From Shewanella sp. (GTDB lineage Bacteria > Pseudomonadota > Gammaproteobacteria > Enterobacterales > Shewanellaceae), in NCBI RefSeq assembly GCF_013214165.1, contig NZ_JABSSM010000034.1:1-49550 (forward strand): a stretch of DNA of 49,550 nucleotides, in the 5' to 3' direction. The notes below the pieces were generated by a model. It saw nothing but the letters and a program-made list of their open reading frames with translations. It made no database searches and was not told the DNA's origin. This document shows positions 8,747 through 17,224 of this stretch, piece by piece; the first letter of the stretch is position 1, and each line of letters opens with the position of its first letter. A program made the position numbers and the translations under genes.

Positions 8747-9829
8747 TTAAGTTGTTGAAGGTCTGCCTCTGTCATGCTCAACCTCACTTGTTGCTAATTG
8801 CTCGAGTACTTTTTCTTGCGCAATTAATGCAACCACACCATCATATAAATCTTGGACACATTCTACCTCGGTGACACCTAAACGACGACGATTACTGATG
8901 TCATATACATGTCCTTCACTGGCGGAATGTTCACCATGAATACCACGTATTTGTAAGTTAAATGCTTGGGTAATGGTGCTAAATGCTGCCATGTCTTGGC
9001 CTAAACAAGGTAATTTAATATGCACACTCGCACGCATTGCGGTACCAAGATTAGTTGGACAGCTGCTGATATAGCCGAGATGTGGTGTGAACGCAAAGTT
9101 TAAATGTTGCTCAAGTTCTGCAAGTGCCCGCGTCAAACGCGTAAACACCTGTGTGATGTTGCCACCCGCCTGCATCGAAATAATACGTAAATGATCTTCT
9201 TCATTTACCCAGACTAAAAAAGTCTTATCATGATTATGATAAATACCACGACCAGCAGGCCAGTCTCGATTTAATCCCGCCGCTTCAAAAAAACGATCGC
9301 CTGCTTTGAATAAGAAGTGGTCATCGATGAGTTGCGCCTTAATCTCGTCACTCATGGCTGATAACGCAAAATAATGACCCGATAACGAACCTGAGACCTT
9401 GGTTAATGCCGCAACAGTTTGTGCTTCTACGTCATCACGTTGAGATTGCGTGATTGCTGGCCCTAATGGCATTTCAGCCAGATTACGTCCTACCCGAATG
9501 CGTGTCGATACAATGTACTTATTACTTGGATCTGGGTCATTAATATCAATATCTTCAGGGTTTAGGTTGGTTATATGTACGCTATTTTCATCAAATCCAT
9601 GGTACTGGCTAATGATTGGATCGAATAAAGGCGCAAAGCACTGGTATGACTCGGTATCACAAGCATAGACACCGATATCGCTGTCAGGGTTCACTAATCC
9701 GGAGTTAACTAGGTCAAGGAGTGTGAAGCCGTTTGTCGTTACTACATCTTGCAGTTGAGTGAACAAGGCTGGCGTTAGATTACGTGCCATGAGTGATTGA
9801 TGTTGTTCTGTAAAATCTGGATATTTCAT
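8747..9829 (-). CDS. Arginine kinase (bacterial phosphagen kinase)
   Basis: The 360-residue protein is an ATP:guanidino phosphotransferase. It has an N-terminal phosphagen kinase domain (about 1-85) and a C-terminal catalytic domain, with STRIRVGRNL, NEEDHLR, the active-site CPTNLGT containing the reactive Cys, and RGIHGEHS. The CPTNLGT form, with Thr, is typical of arginine kinases, so arginine is the inferred substrate; phosphoarginine would act as an energy buffer. Length matches animal arginine kinases. The start is the ATG at 9829, with CAGGG just upstream; the frame is open further up but without family similarity. Phosphagen kinases are rare in bacteria, so lateral transfer is likely. 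Confidence 0.92.
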   Translation of the reverse strand: MKYPDFTEQHQSLMARNLTPALFTQLQDVVTTNGFTLLDLVNSGLVNPDSDIGVYACDTESYQCFAPLFDPIISQYHGFDENSVHITNLNPEDIDINDPDPSNKYIVSTRIRVGRNLAEMPLGPAITQSQRDDVEAQTVAALTKVSGSLSGHYFALSAMSDEIKAQLIDDHFLFKAGDRFFEAAGLNRDWPAGRGIYHNHDKTFLVWVNEEDHLRIISMQAGGNITQVFTRLTRALAELEQHLNFAFTPHLGYISSCPTNLGTAMRASVHIKLPCLGQDMAAFSTITQAFNLQIRGIHGEHSASEGHVYDISNRRRLGVTEVECVQDLYDGVVALIAQEKVLEQLATSEVEHDRGRPSTT

Positions 9830-9944
9830 AACGCCCTGCTCAATAACGGTGTAATACTGATAGCTACAAACTATAGCTAAACTAGACTTAATACTACAGA
9901 CAATCACCATAGCAAGGCGAATAAGCACCTGATGTGAACGTGAT

Positions 9945-10008
9945 GAAACCTTCCCTTAGCATCTGGCTAACATAGCTTGCTATATTGGTCAGATATTAAG
10001 GGGGTTTC
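9945..10008. other. Long imperfect hairpin between the Kef antiporter and arginine kinase genes
   Basis: GAAACC at 9945 and GGTTTC ending at 10008 begin a stem that continues through CCCTTA and TCTG to a central TAGC TT GCTA loop. About 30 bases on each side pair, with several mismatches that are mostly G-T pairs or transitions. It could be a terminator for the minus-strand Kef gene or a small palindromic mobile element. There is no clear T run. Confidence 0.55.
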
Positions 10009-10048
10009 CTAAGCCCACGAGGATTGTTACCAGTGCTAAAAGCTTGCA

Positions 10049-11911
10049 TTAGCGTTCAGTCATTGTGCTAGCCTCTTCTTTACAATCGCCTCCTTGGCAG
10101 GTATTTAATTTATTTTGTTCTTCTTTATCTTTAACTAATATTTGATGTATATCTTCTATCCGTTGTTTGACTGCTACCCCATAGCGTGTTTCATCTCCCC
10201 ATAACCTAGCAAGCATTTTCATTGATTCATTATCATGTTCAGCAAATAATTTACCCGCTCTCTCGGCCCTTTCTTGGCTATTGCCTAACAAGGTTAGGGC
10301 TTCAACGCCTAGATTTAAGGCCGAATCGAACGTCTCTCGCTTAAAAGACGTGACACCAAGATTCATTAATTCATAGGCATGTCTACGATCGATGGCACGT
10401 GCGACTATTGCCAGATTGGGATAGTGTTTTTTAGCCATAGCAGCGATTTCTAGTATTTTATCTGGGTCGTCTATGGCAATAACCAATAATTGTGCCTCCT
10501 CAGCTCCAGAAGCTTCTAATAAGCTTTGCCGTGCAGCATCGCCATAAAATACTTTTTTTCCGAAGCGCTTAAACAGAAATTCTATTTGGCTAGGGCTGTG
10601 GTCAAGAATGGATAAGTGATAGCCTTGTGCCGTCAATAATCGGCCAATGATCTGTCCAAAACGTCCGTAACCGGCAATAATTACATTTTTGGTTGGCTCG
10701 ATTTTCGCTGTCTGGTCAACATTGTCTTCTTGCTTATGGCCTTGATTAAGTACCTTGTCATAAATCATTATCAGTAGAGGCGCCATTAACATAGAGATGG
10801 CCACCACTAAGGTTGTCAGCTTTGTTTGGTCGTGATCGAGTATTTGCAGTGAAGAAGTTAGTGACAAGAGCACAAAGGCAAATTCCCCCCCTTGAGCGAG
10901 CGCTAGGGTGAAGAGTAACTTTTGCTTACTCTGCATCTTAAAAATGACCGCCAATACGTACAAGACCAAGGCCTTGATCGCTATCAAGGCTGCGACTAAC
11001 AAAATCACAGTAGTAAACTGATCGAATAATAAAGGAAAGTCGATAGAGGCGCCTACGGCAATGAAGAACAAGCCAAGTAGCAAGCCTTTAAATGGTTCAA
11101 TATCTACTTCCAATTCGTGCCTAAACTCACTGTCCGCCAAGACGACTCCCGCCAAAAATGTACCTAATGCGGGTGAAAGGCCAATTTTTTGCATGATAAC
11201 GGCGATCACTATGACCAAAAACAGAGCGAAAAGCGTAAATAACTCACGCAAACGCGTTTCTGCTATGTATCTAAACAAGGGGGCCGAGACATATTTTCCT
11301 GCAAGTATGATGGACACAATCACGGCTATCGAAATACTCACCTGCAAATAAACGGGGTAGTGCTCAATCAGATTACCATGATCTGCGACTAGCTTACTTG
11401 TGTCACTAAAAGCCAATAAAGGCAGCAAGGCCAAAATGGGGATCACCGCAATGTCCTGAAACAACAACACCGAAAAGGCATTTTGTCCCGCTTCTTGCTT
11501 TACCCAGCCCTTTTCATTCAGGGTTTGCAACACGATAGCCGTAGATGATAGTGCTAACATCAAACCTATGGCCAAGGCGGTCTGCCACTTGAGGGAAAAG
11601 ACAGTGACAGCGATGGCAAAAATTAACAAGGAGGTAATGATGACCTGAAGTCCTCCGAGACCTATGATCGAGCGTCTGAGTTTCCACAACCGAGACGGTT
11701 GCAATTCCAGGCCGATCAAGAATAACATCATCACCACACCAAACTCGGCAAAATGCATCACATCGGTTTGATCGCCAACTAAGCCCAATAAAAAAGGACC
11801 AATCAGAATTCCCGCCAGTAAATAACCCAGTACCGAGCCGAGGCCTAAACGTTTAGCCACAGGCACAGCTATGATAGCGGCAGCTAGATAAACAACAGCC
11901 AGTTCCAACAT
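10049..11911 (-). CDS. Kef-type monovalent cation:proton antiporter (CPA2)
   Basis: The protein of about 620 residues is a CPA2-family antiporter, resembling KefB/KefC glutathione-gated potassium efflux systems. Residues 1-380 form a Na+/H+ exchanger domain with about 12 membrane segments, including GYLLAGILIGP and GTFLAGVVLADSEFRHE. Residues about 395-515 are a TrkA-N (RCK) nucleotide-binding domain with GYGRFGQ. The start at 11911 is favoured because GGAG lies six bases upstream; another ATG 12 bases earlier has no ribosome site. No KefF/KefG ancillary gene is adjacent. Whether K+ or Na+ is carried cannot be told. Confidence 0.9.
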   Translation of the reverse strand: MLELAVVYLAAAIIAVPVAKRLGLGSVLGYLLAGILIGPFLLGLVGDQTDVMHFAEFGVVMMLFLIGLELQPSRLWKLRRSIIGLGGLQVIITSLLIFAIAVTVFSLKWQTALAIGLMLALSSTAIVLQTLNEKGWVKQEAGQNAFSVLLFQDIAVIPILALLPLLAFSDTSKLVADHGNLIEHYPVYLQVSISIAVIVSIILAGKYVSAPLFRYIAETRLRELFTLFALFLVIVIAVIMQKIGLSPALGTFLAGVVLADSEFRHELEVDIEPFKGLLLGLFFIAVGASIDFPLLFDQFTTVILLVAALIAIKALVLYVLAVIFKMQSKQKLLFTLALAQGGEFAFVLLSLTSSLQILDHDQTKLTTLVVAISMLMAPLLIMIYDKVLNQGHKQEDNVDQTAKIEPTKNVIIAGYGRFGQIIGRLLTAQGYHLSILDHSPSQIEFLFKRFGKKVFYGDAARQSLLEASGAEEAQLLVIAIDDPDKILEIAAMAKKHYPNLAIVARAIDRRHAYELMNLGVTSFKRETFDSALNLGVEALTLLGNSQERAERAGKLFAEHDNESMKMLARLWGDETRYGVAVKQRIEDIHQILVKDKEEQNKLNTCQGGDCKEEASTMTER

Positions 11912-11923
11912 TTTACTCTCCAT

Positions 11924-12535
11924 TTAAATTGTTATGATCACCAGAGCCTATATTGACTCGGTCTTTTAGCGCTAAGAAAAATAACGGTGCCTTATTTATT
12001 GGCTTATCCGTTAATGTTGTCGATGACTTTTTCCACCGTCATAGCAGGTGTATTTGGCCAACCCTCTGGTTTCTGAATAACGTTTTTCTAACCTCGTTGT
12101 CGTAACAATCAATCAATTCGGTTCGCTGGTAACATTGAGTTCCTCTTGCTCGACAAGGCAAAAAACCAGCCATTATCAAGCAAAAACTCATACCGAGTTA
12201 AATGATGAGACTCAAGATTGGTAAGTTGTGAATATTGCAACGCACTTGTATCACATAAGCTGGCCCATGGTTGGCAATAATAGCGTGGAAATTTATTATT
12301 TTTCGATAAAATTAAGATTTGACGTAATGTCTGGACCCTGTTTCTGGGTCTGAGCATGATCATGAGGCAGAGAAATATATCGAACTCCATTTTATACATG
12401 AGCTTATACACTGACATATTGAATGCCAAAACATCCTTGTTTGGACGCTCGCAGCCGCATCTACACTGGAATTTTTACGAGCAGCTTGTCTCTTCGATTT
12501 AGGTTTTCTAATTGTAGATAGTTTCTATACGGCTT
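11924..12535. other. Intergenic stretch with fragments of the dispersed repeat
   Basis: This stretch carries two fragments of the dispersed repeat described at 12649-13271. One, at about 12021-12050, is in reverse orientation (GATGACTTTTTCC, ATAGCAGGTGTA). The other, at about 12437-12502, is direct (GCTCGCAGCCGCATCTACAC, then CTCTTCGATTTAG). A 106-codon minus-strand frame at 12109-12429 has no recognisable feature or ribosome site and is not called. Confidence 0.6.
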
Positions 12536-12611
12536 GTCATTCCCGCAATTCTATACTCGTCATTCCCGCAATTATATACTCGTCATTCCCGCAATGCTTG
12601 TGGGCGGGAAT
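12536..12611. repeat. 23-bp tandem repeats ending in a REP-like palindrome
   Basis: GTCATTCCCGCAATT followed by about eight AT-rich bases is repeated with a 23-bp period at 12536 and 12559. A third GTCATTCCCGC begins at 12582, and its ATTCCCGC pairs with GCGGGAAT at 12604-12611 as a hairpin. The GC-rich palindrome has the look of a REP-type intergenic element. Confidence 0.75.
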
Positions 12612-12648
12612 CCAGTCGCTTTGGCTAGCCTTCGAATGAAGACTGATC

Positions 12649-13271
12649 ACATTTTCTATTTTAGCTTTTGGCTGAGTTGGTATTGGGTGATTTTTTGAAG
12701 GTCGACCCTTCTTGGTAACCTATAGCTTCCCAGCGGGGGGGGGATGTGCACTCTTTACTTTGAGAAGGTTCTGCGAGACGCCGGCTCTTGATTTTATAAG
12801 AGTCATCCGTGTGGGCTCTACGATTCCAATAAGCTCCTTGTTAAAATGCCAGTTCGATAAAATATGTCCATATACAAATGCCAGTTCAGCCAATTATATC
12901 CCTATAAAAAGGCCAGTTCAGCATCCATGCTTCTCGTTCATGAGATTATGGCTATACCATATTCACCATGCTTCTCGTTCATGAGATTATGGCTATGCCA
13001 TATTCACCATGCTTCTCGTTCATGAGATTATGGCTATGCCATATTCACCCAGCCTCTCGCTCGGAGAGTTTCACCTTGTGAAACCTCGCCATGTCATCGA
13101 AGCTCGCAGCCGAATCTACACCTGCTGATTTACAACATAAGTCGTCTCTTCGATTTTAGAGTGTGTGTTATTGCTAATTTGAGAGGTTTAATCATGACTG
13201 GCACCATGCATTCGCTACGTTGAACTTGAGGGAAGCTAACGTATCAAAAATCTTATGGGTGTCCACTTATC
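12649..13271 (+). repeat. Dispersed repeat, copy A
   Basis: This stretch matches 49063-49430 in the same direction over most of its length. Shared blocks include GGCTGAGTTGGTATTGGG, GATGTGCACTCTTTACTTTG, AGAAGGTTCTGCGAG, TACACCTGCTGATTTACAA, and a closing TCTTATGGGTGTCCACTTAT. Copy A is longer because of an insert (about 12778-12924) that is also found in the reverse-oriented copy at 18390-18575, and of three 41-bp tandem units. It has no coding frame that is kept between copies. Confidence 0.85.
12925..13047 (+). repeat. Three tandem 41-bp units inside dispersed repeat copy A
   Basis: The units are 12925-12965, 12966-13006 and 13007-13047, nearly identical (one base differs in the first). 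Each contains two small palindromes: TCTC...GAGA and ATGGC-TAT-GCCAT. The other full copy has one related palindrome, ATGGC-GTA-GCCAT, at the matching place. Confidence 0.85.
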
Positions 13272-13576
13272 TTAGTTGTATATTACTCACTAACTTTATG
13301 TTGTAATTCAATGTAAATCATTATATTACAGGCTTTCGAACGCTTAATCTGTTAGATGTGGAATTCGGCGAACGACCTCCTATTTATCGTGGGTGGCTTG
13401 ATAAATGTTCTTGATAAATGTTCAAGTTAACTACTCTAGAGGATGAGCAAAAGGACAAAAATATGTCCTCTTTTATTTCTGTTGATATGTTGTGATTATG
13501 TAATTATTATGGTGTCGTGCTCCTATGTTGTTGGGGGGGTAGGAAAGGAATCTAAAATACTACAAAAGGAATTAAA
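13272..13576. other. AT-rich leader before the large lipoprotein gene
   Basis: This stretch follows the repeat and carries a 13-bp tandem duplication (CTTGATAAATGTT at 13397-13409 and 13410-13422). An AAAAGGA ribosome site lies just before the next start. I see no gene in it. Confidence 0.6.
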
Positions 13577-16060
13577 ATGAGAAAAATTTTTTCATTCTCG
13601 CTACTCGCTGCTGGAATTTTATCTGGATGTGGTGGTAGTGACTCATCTTCAGAAACGTCAAAAAACCCCGTTGTTAACAGTGCTCCGCAGGCCATAGCTG
13701 ATAGCGTGTTAGTTCAAAATAATGTTGCAGCATCAATCGATGTGTTAGCAAATGATACTGATAGTAATGGCGATGCGTTAACTATTACATCAATTATTAG
13801 CCAGCCCGAGAGTGGTACTGTTGAAATTGTTAATAATCAATTGCTGTACACTCCTGAAAATAATGTAGCGACAACTGATTCGTTTAGTTATGAGATTAGT
13901 GATGGTGAGCTCACTGCCGTTGCAGAGGTTGTGGTTACTGTTAATCATACATTAACGATATCAGGACTTGTTACTGACTCACCTATTTCTAATGCGTTGG
14001 TTTCTATTGCTATCGGTGACGAGTTGTTTGAAGTAGAGGCTGACACTGACGGCAATTATTCGCTGCCAATCACAATTAATGATATGTCTGCGCTTGTATT
14101 TATAAATGCTAAAGGCAGTGCTGACCAAAATCAAGAAGACATTGAATTGATTGCAGTTGCAGGACAGACAAGCACATTGTTAGCGGCTGCAGGTGGAGAA
14201 CACCATTTAAGTCATGAGGACAATAATCAAACTAACGTTACTCATGTATCAACAGCTAATTACTTGCTGGTTGAGGACCGTACTGAGAGTGGTGAAATTA
14301 CAAGTGAACTAGAATTTAATCAGTTAGCAAGCGAGGTATCACCGGAAGAGCTGATTCAAACGGCTGGATTTATCAAATTGTTGGTTGATAATGATAACTT
14401 CGATATCCCAGAAGGGGAAACGGTTTTATCTTTGCTAGATACTGAAGCGGCTGGAGGTAGCGGAGAAAAAACACGTGAAGCAATTCAAGCGTATTTAGTC
14501 GCAAACAATCATGTTGATGCAGATGGAAAGTTAACAGAAGCGTATTCCGCTGCACTAGATGAAGCAATTGACCAAACCGTAACTGATGCTAATGTTATTG
14601 AGCAATTCAGGGTTGAGCATATTGCTAGTCAAACTATGCTTTCTTTATATGGCGCTAAGCAAGGGTGGAATCAACACTCTGGCAGCGGAATGAACTATGG
14701 TGCGGATGGTTCTGGTGAATTATATAATAATCTGAATAGTTATGATAACAGCGATGAAATTCAATTTTCTTGGTCTGTAGTGGATGGTAGTTTGGATGTT
14801 GAATATCATAATTATTCATCTAAAAGTTATCAGTACTTTTCTTATCCATATGAGCGGTTGGTCATTGACTATGGTTTTTCACAAACAGTAGTTGATGAAT
14901 TAGTTGCGGCTGCTGATGCCGGCCTAATTAATGTGTCTCAATTGGATATGGAGTTTGGTACTCGTAGAACGAGCACTACCTTGTTAAAAAGTACCCCGTC
15001 GAGTTATCAAGTTATTGTAAAGGCTGAAGATTATATTAAGCTAACATTGCCGACGTCTATAACAACTTGGACAAACTCGACTCCGAGTGTCACTAAAGAG
15101 CATTTCTATAATCAAACGCTTATACACACTCCAGAAAGTGCCTTTAACGGGAAAACACTTGCCGATATTGAAGGTGACTGGGTTCTGAATCTTGAAGCTA
15201 CAGTAACTCAGAGTCATAGGTTAGAGGATTATACCGGTTTGATGGCTGATTTTGTTACTATCTCAGGAACATCAGCAACTGCAAAATTTGCTAATCAGCA
15301 GTTTACAGTATCATTAACTGATGGTGTGTTGGCACTAGCTAACGGTAGTACAGTATATAAATTTATTCCTGTTAAAACAGAAGGGAAAGGCCATCTAGCT
15401 CAGGTAGAAAAATGGGTAGATAACAATCTAGAGCTTGTTTTAGCGCGACAAATTGCTAAGTTTGATGCTAGTTATGAGCAATATACCGATAATTTAGTGA
15501 CGGCATTACCAAAGGCTCAAATATCTTATATTAACGGTAGCATTCAAGAGCAGTGGAATGGTGAGAAGCTTAAGTTAGAAAACGTCTGGGGTTATGCATT
15601 TAATGCTGATGGTAGTTTAAATCGTGGGGTCAAGGGCGTGACACCTGAAGATGACTGGGAAGGTGCCGGGAATGGAACTGGCTATTTCCGCTTAGGTGAT
15701 AACAGCTGGACTTGGGATAAATCTGGGCGACAGGTGAATATGTATTTCTCATCTGATTGGGCTGAAAGACATCGTACCTGGGAGGTTATTTCGGTTGATG
15801 ACGAAGGTAGAGCTCTAGTTTTAGAGCATTCAGTTTATGGCTGGGATATAGATTATAATGGTATTATCGAGGCTGATGAGTTTGGTCAATTTGTCATGCC
15901 ACGCATAAACGTAATTAAAGTGACGGATTTGAATGAATGGAAAAAAGAATGGCAAAACACCATTGATATTGGCATGTTTCCGGCTGTAGCCATAGAGCAA
16001 AAAGCATCGACATTATCGATTCAATCGAGCAAAAATAACGATGCGGTTGTTCTGAATTAA
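13577..16060 (+). CDS. Large lipoprotein with a cadherin-like repeat
   Basis: The 827-residue protein starts with a lipoprotein signal; the lipobox LSGC puts the acylated Cys at 18, followed by a Gly/Ser linker, so it is inferred to be membrane-anchored and exposed to the periplasm or surface. Residues about 36-125 form one bacterial cadherin-like/Ig domain (SIDVLANDTDSNGDALTIT, TDSFSYEISDGE), of the kind found in adhesins. Residues about 131-165 look like a carboxypeptidase-regulatory fold (GLVTDSPISNALV, TDGNYSLPI). The long remainder has no family I recognise. AAAGGA precedes the ATG. The gene is AT-rich compared with core genes, ends at a strong hairpin, and stands alone; adhesion is only an inference. 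Confidence 0.8.
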   Translation: MRKIFSFSLLAAGILSGCGGSDSSSETSKNPVVNSAPQAIADSVLVQNNVAASIDVLANDTDSNGDALTITSIISQPESGTVEIVNNQLLYTPENNVATTDSFSYEISDGELTAVAEVVVTVNHTLTISGLVTDSPISNALVSIAIGDELFEVEADTDGNYSLPITINDMSALVFINAKGSADQNQEDIELIAVAGQTSTLLAAAGGEHHLSHEDNNQTNVTHVSTANYLLVEDRTESGEITSELEFNQLASEVSPEELIQTAGFIKLLVDNDNFDIPEGETVLSLLDTEAAGGSGEKTREAIQAYLVANNHVDADGKLTEAYSAALDEAIDQTVTDANVIEQFRVEHIASQTMLSLYGAKQGWNQHSGSGMNYGADGSGELYNNLNSYDNSDEIQFSWSVVDGSLDVEYHNYSSKSYQYFSYPYERLVIDYGFSQTVVDELVAAADAGLINVSQLDMEFGTRRTSTTLLKSTPSSYQVIVKAEDYIKLTLPTSITTWTNSTPSVTKEHFYNQTLIHTPESAFNGKTLADIEGDWVLNLEATVTQSHRLEDYTGLMADFVTISGTSATAKFANQQFTVSLTDGVLALANGSTVYKFIPVKTEGKGHLAQVEKWVDNNLELVLARQIAKFDASYEQYTDNLVTALPKAQISYINGSIQEQWNGEKLKLENVWGYAFNADGSLNRGVKGVTPEDDWEGAGNGTGYFRLGDNSWTWDKSGRQVNMYFSSDWAERHRTWEVISVDDEGRALVLEHSVYGWDIDYNGIIEADEFGQFVMPRINVIKVTDLNEWKKEWQNTIDIGMFPAVAIEQKASTLSIQSSKNNDAVVLN

Positions 16061-16113
16061 GTAATAAATAGAGCCATATATGGACGCTCTACCCCCGTCA
16101 AGACAATACCTCT

Positions 16114-16141
16114 CTAACTAAGGTATTTTTACCTTAGTTAG
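16114..16141 (+). terminator. Perfect 12-bp hairpin after the lipoprotein gene
   Basis: CTAACTAAGGTA and its exact complement flank a TTTT loop, 54 bp after the stop codon. Only a weak T run follows (CCTTTG), so it may act as a terminator in either direction or simply protect the transcript. Confidence 0.65.
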
Positions 16142-16189
16142 CCTTTGATTATTAACTAATCAAATTGCTACTTGGTGTAAAATAAATCA

Positions 16190-16256
16190 GACCAGTCATT
16201 GTTAATAGCACATCTTCTTTCTCCTACTAAGCTTTAGTTACTGGTCGATGTAGGAG
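16190..16256 (+). promoter_or_regulatory. Conserved hairpin and ribosome site upstream of the decayed transposase
   Basis: GACCAGT at 16190-16196 pairs with ACTGGTC at 16240-16246, enclosing CTACTAAGCTTTAG. TAGGAG follows at 16251-16256. The intact transposase at 39447 has the same arrangement with different stem bases (ATCAAGT and ACTTGAT), so pairing appears to be kept while the sequence changed. Confidence 0.6.
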
Positions 16257-16262
16257 ATTGTA

Positions 16263-16845
16263 ATGCCCCGCCCAAGAAGCACTCAGATAAGTATTGAACT
16301 TCTAATTTAACCATAAGTATCTTAATACCACACAACCTCAAGGTGTGTGAGAAAAGCATGGCTAACAGGAGTCGATGAAGATACGGGTCACTCGTATGAA
16401 CATCGACGAGGGTGGGTTGAATCTAGGCTCATTTAACTCGCAGGAACATTTGCTATAGACATAGCGGCTTATGCGGTGATGAGCAATTATCTACATGTGG
16501 TGTTGAGAATTGATATTGAGTCAACAAACCGCTGGACAGATAGAGAAGTAGTGGAGGAGCGAAACCTCGCATAACTTAAGCATACGATAGCCCAATATTG
16601 AAGTAGATTAAGTGACATATCTTGCTCATACTTCCAAAACAGTTGCGCTGCTTTTCTGAGCCTATAGCCAGAAAAGCTAATATTGAGGATAACTGCACAG
16701 GCCGTTTCTGGGAACGGTGATTTAAAAGCCAAACTTTACTCGATGAAGCGGCGGTAGTGGCCTGTATGGCTTATGTAGAGCTCAATCCAATATGCGAAAA
16801 AATGGCTATTACACCAGAAACTTCAGCCCTGCCTGAAAATCGTTA
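16263..16845 (+). pseudogene. Decayed REP-associated tyrosine transposase
   Basis: This is a degenerate copy of the transposase at 39447-40427. Clear matches are the first codons (ATGCCCCGCCCAAG), TCGTATGAACATCGACGAGG, GACATAGCGGCTTATGCGGT, GGATAACTGCACAGG, and the ATGGCTTATGTAGAGCTCAA stretch. Frameshifts and stops occur throughout, starting a few codons in (TAA at 16306), and a large inner part is missing. The similarity goes on beyond the coding part: TGCCTGAAAATCG at about 16829 matches the sequence just after the intact gene. The C-terminal third of the gene is lost. Confidence 0.85.
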
Positions 16846-17224
16846 TTTAAGTGAGAAATCCCCAGTTCGACGATTGTAATGGACTGAAGTTGCACTTGTA
16901 TCGGTAATCACTGTACTTTGTTGTACGTTGAACTGAAAGCTCGTTACAGCAGCGTTATGTTGTTGATTTATTATGAGTGGCCTGATTAAAAGTTGCCAAA
17001 ATCTGACATTATTCGCTCTGACCTCTTTAATCATAAAATAAGCCCAAAATATTTTGATAAATAAGTCTAAAATTTATCAATACTTTTTCTAATACGTTAC
17101 TATCTCTTACTCACGCCTAGTAACATGTAACTTTGCTCAGTCAATATAATAAGCACTTAGCTAGGGTAGACTAGAGTAAAGACATCAAAAAACACTTAAT
17201 TCTCTAGAGCGATAAACCGATATT
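16846..17224. other. Tail of the decayed transposase element, then an AT-rich leader
   Basis: Scattered matches to 40551-40664 (TATCGG, GTTGAACT, TTGATTTAT) continue to about 16995 and mark the 3' part of the element. The rest has no gene. A TATAAT lies at 17145-17150 upstream of the Rho-like gene, without a good -35 partner. Confidence 0.55.

Noticed and set aside
12109..12429. Open frame of 106 codons on the minus strand
   Set aside because: There is no ribosome site and no recognised motif, and it lies in a stretch with repeat fragments. Not called as a gene.
12536..13047. CRISPR array, because of evenly spaced repeats
   Set aside because: The units are contiguous tandem copies without unique spacers, and no cas genes are present.
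16263..16845. Functional transposase gene
   Set aside because: Stops and frameshifts run through the whole length compared with the intact copy at 39447, and a part is missing.
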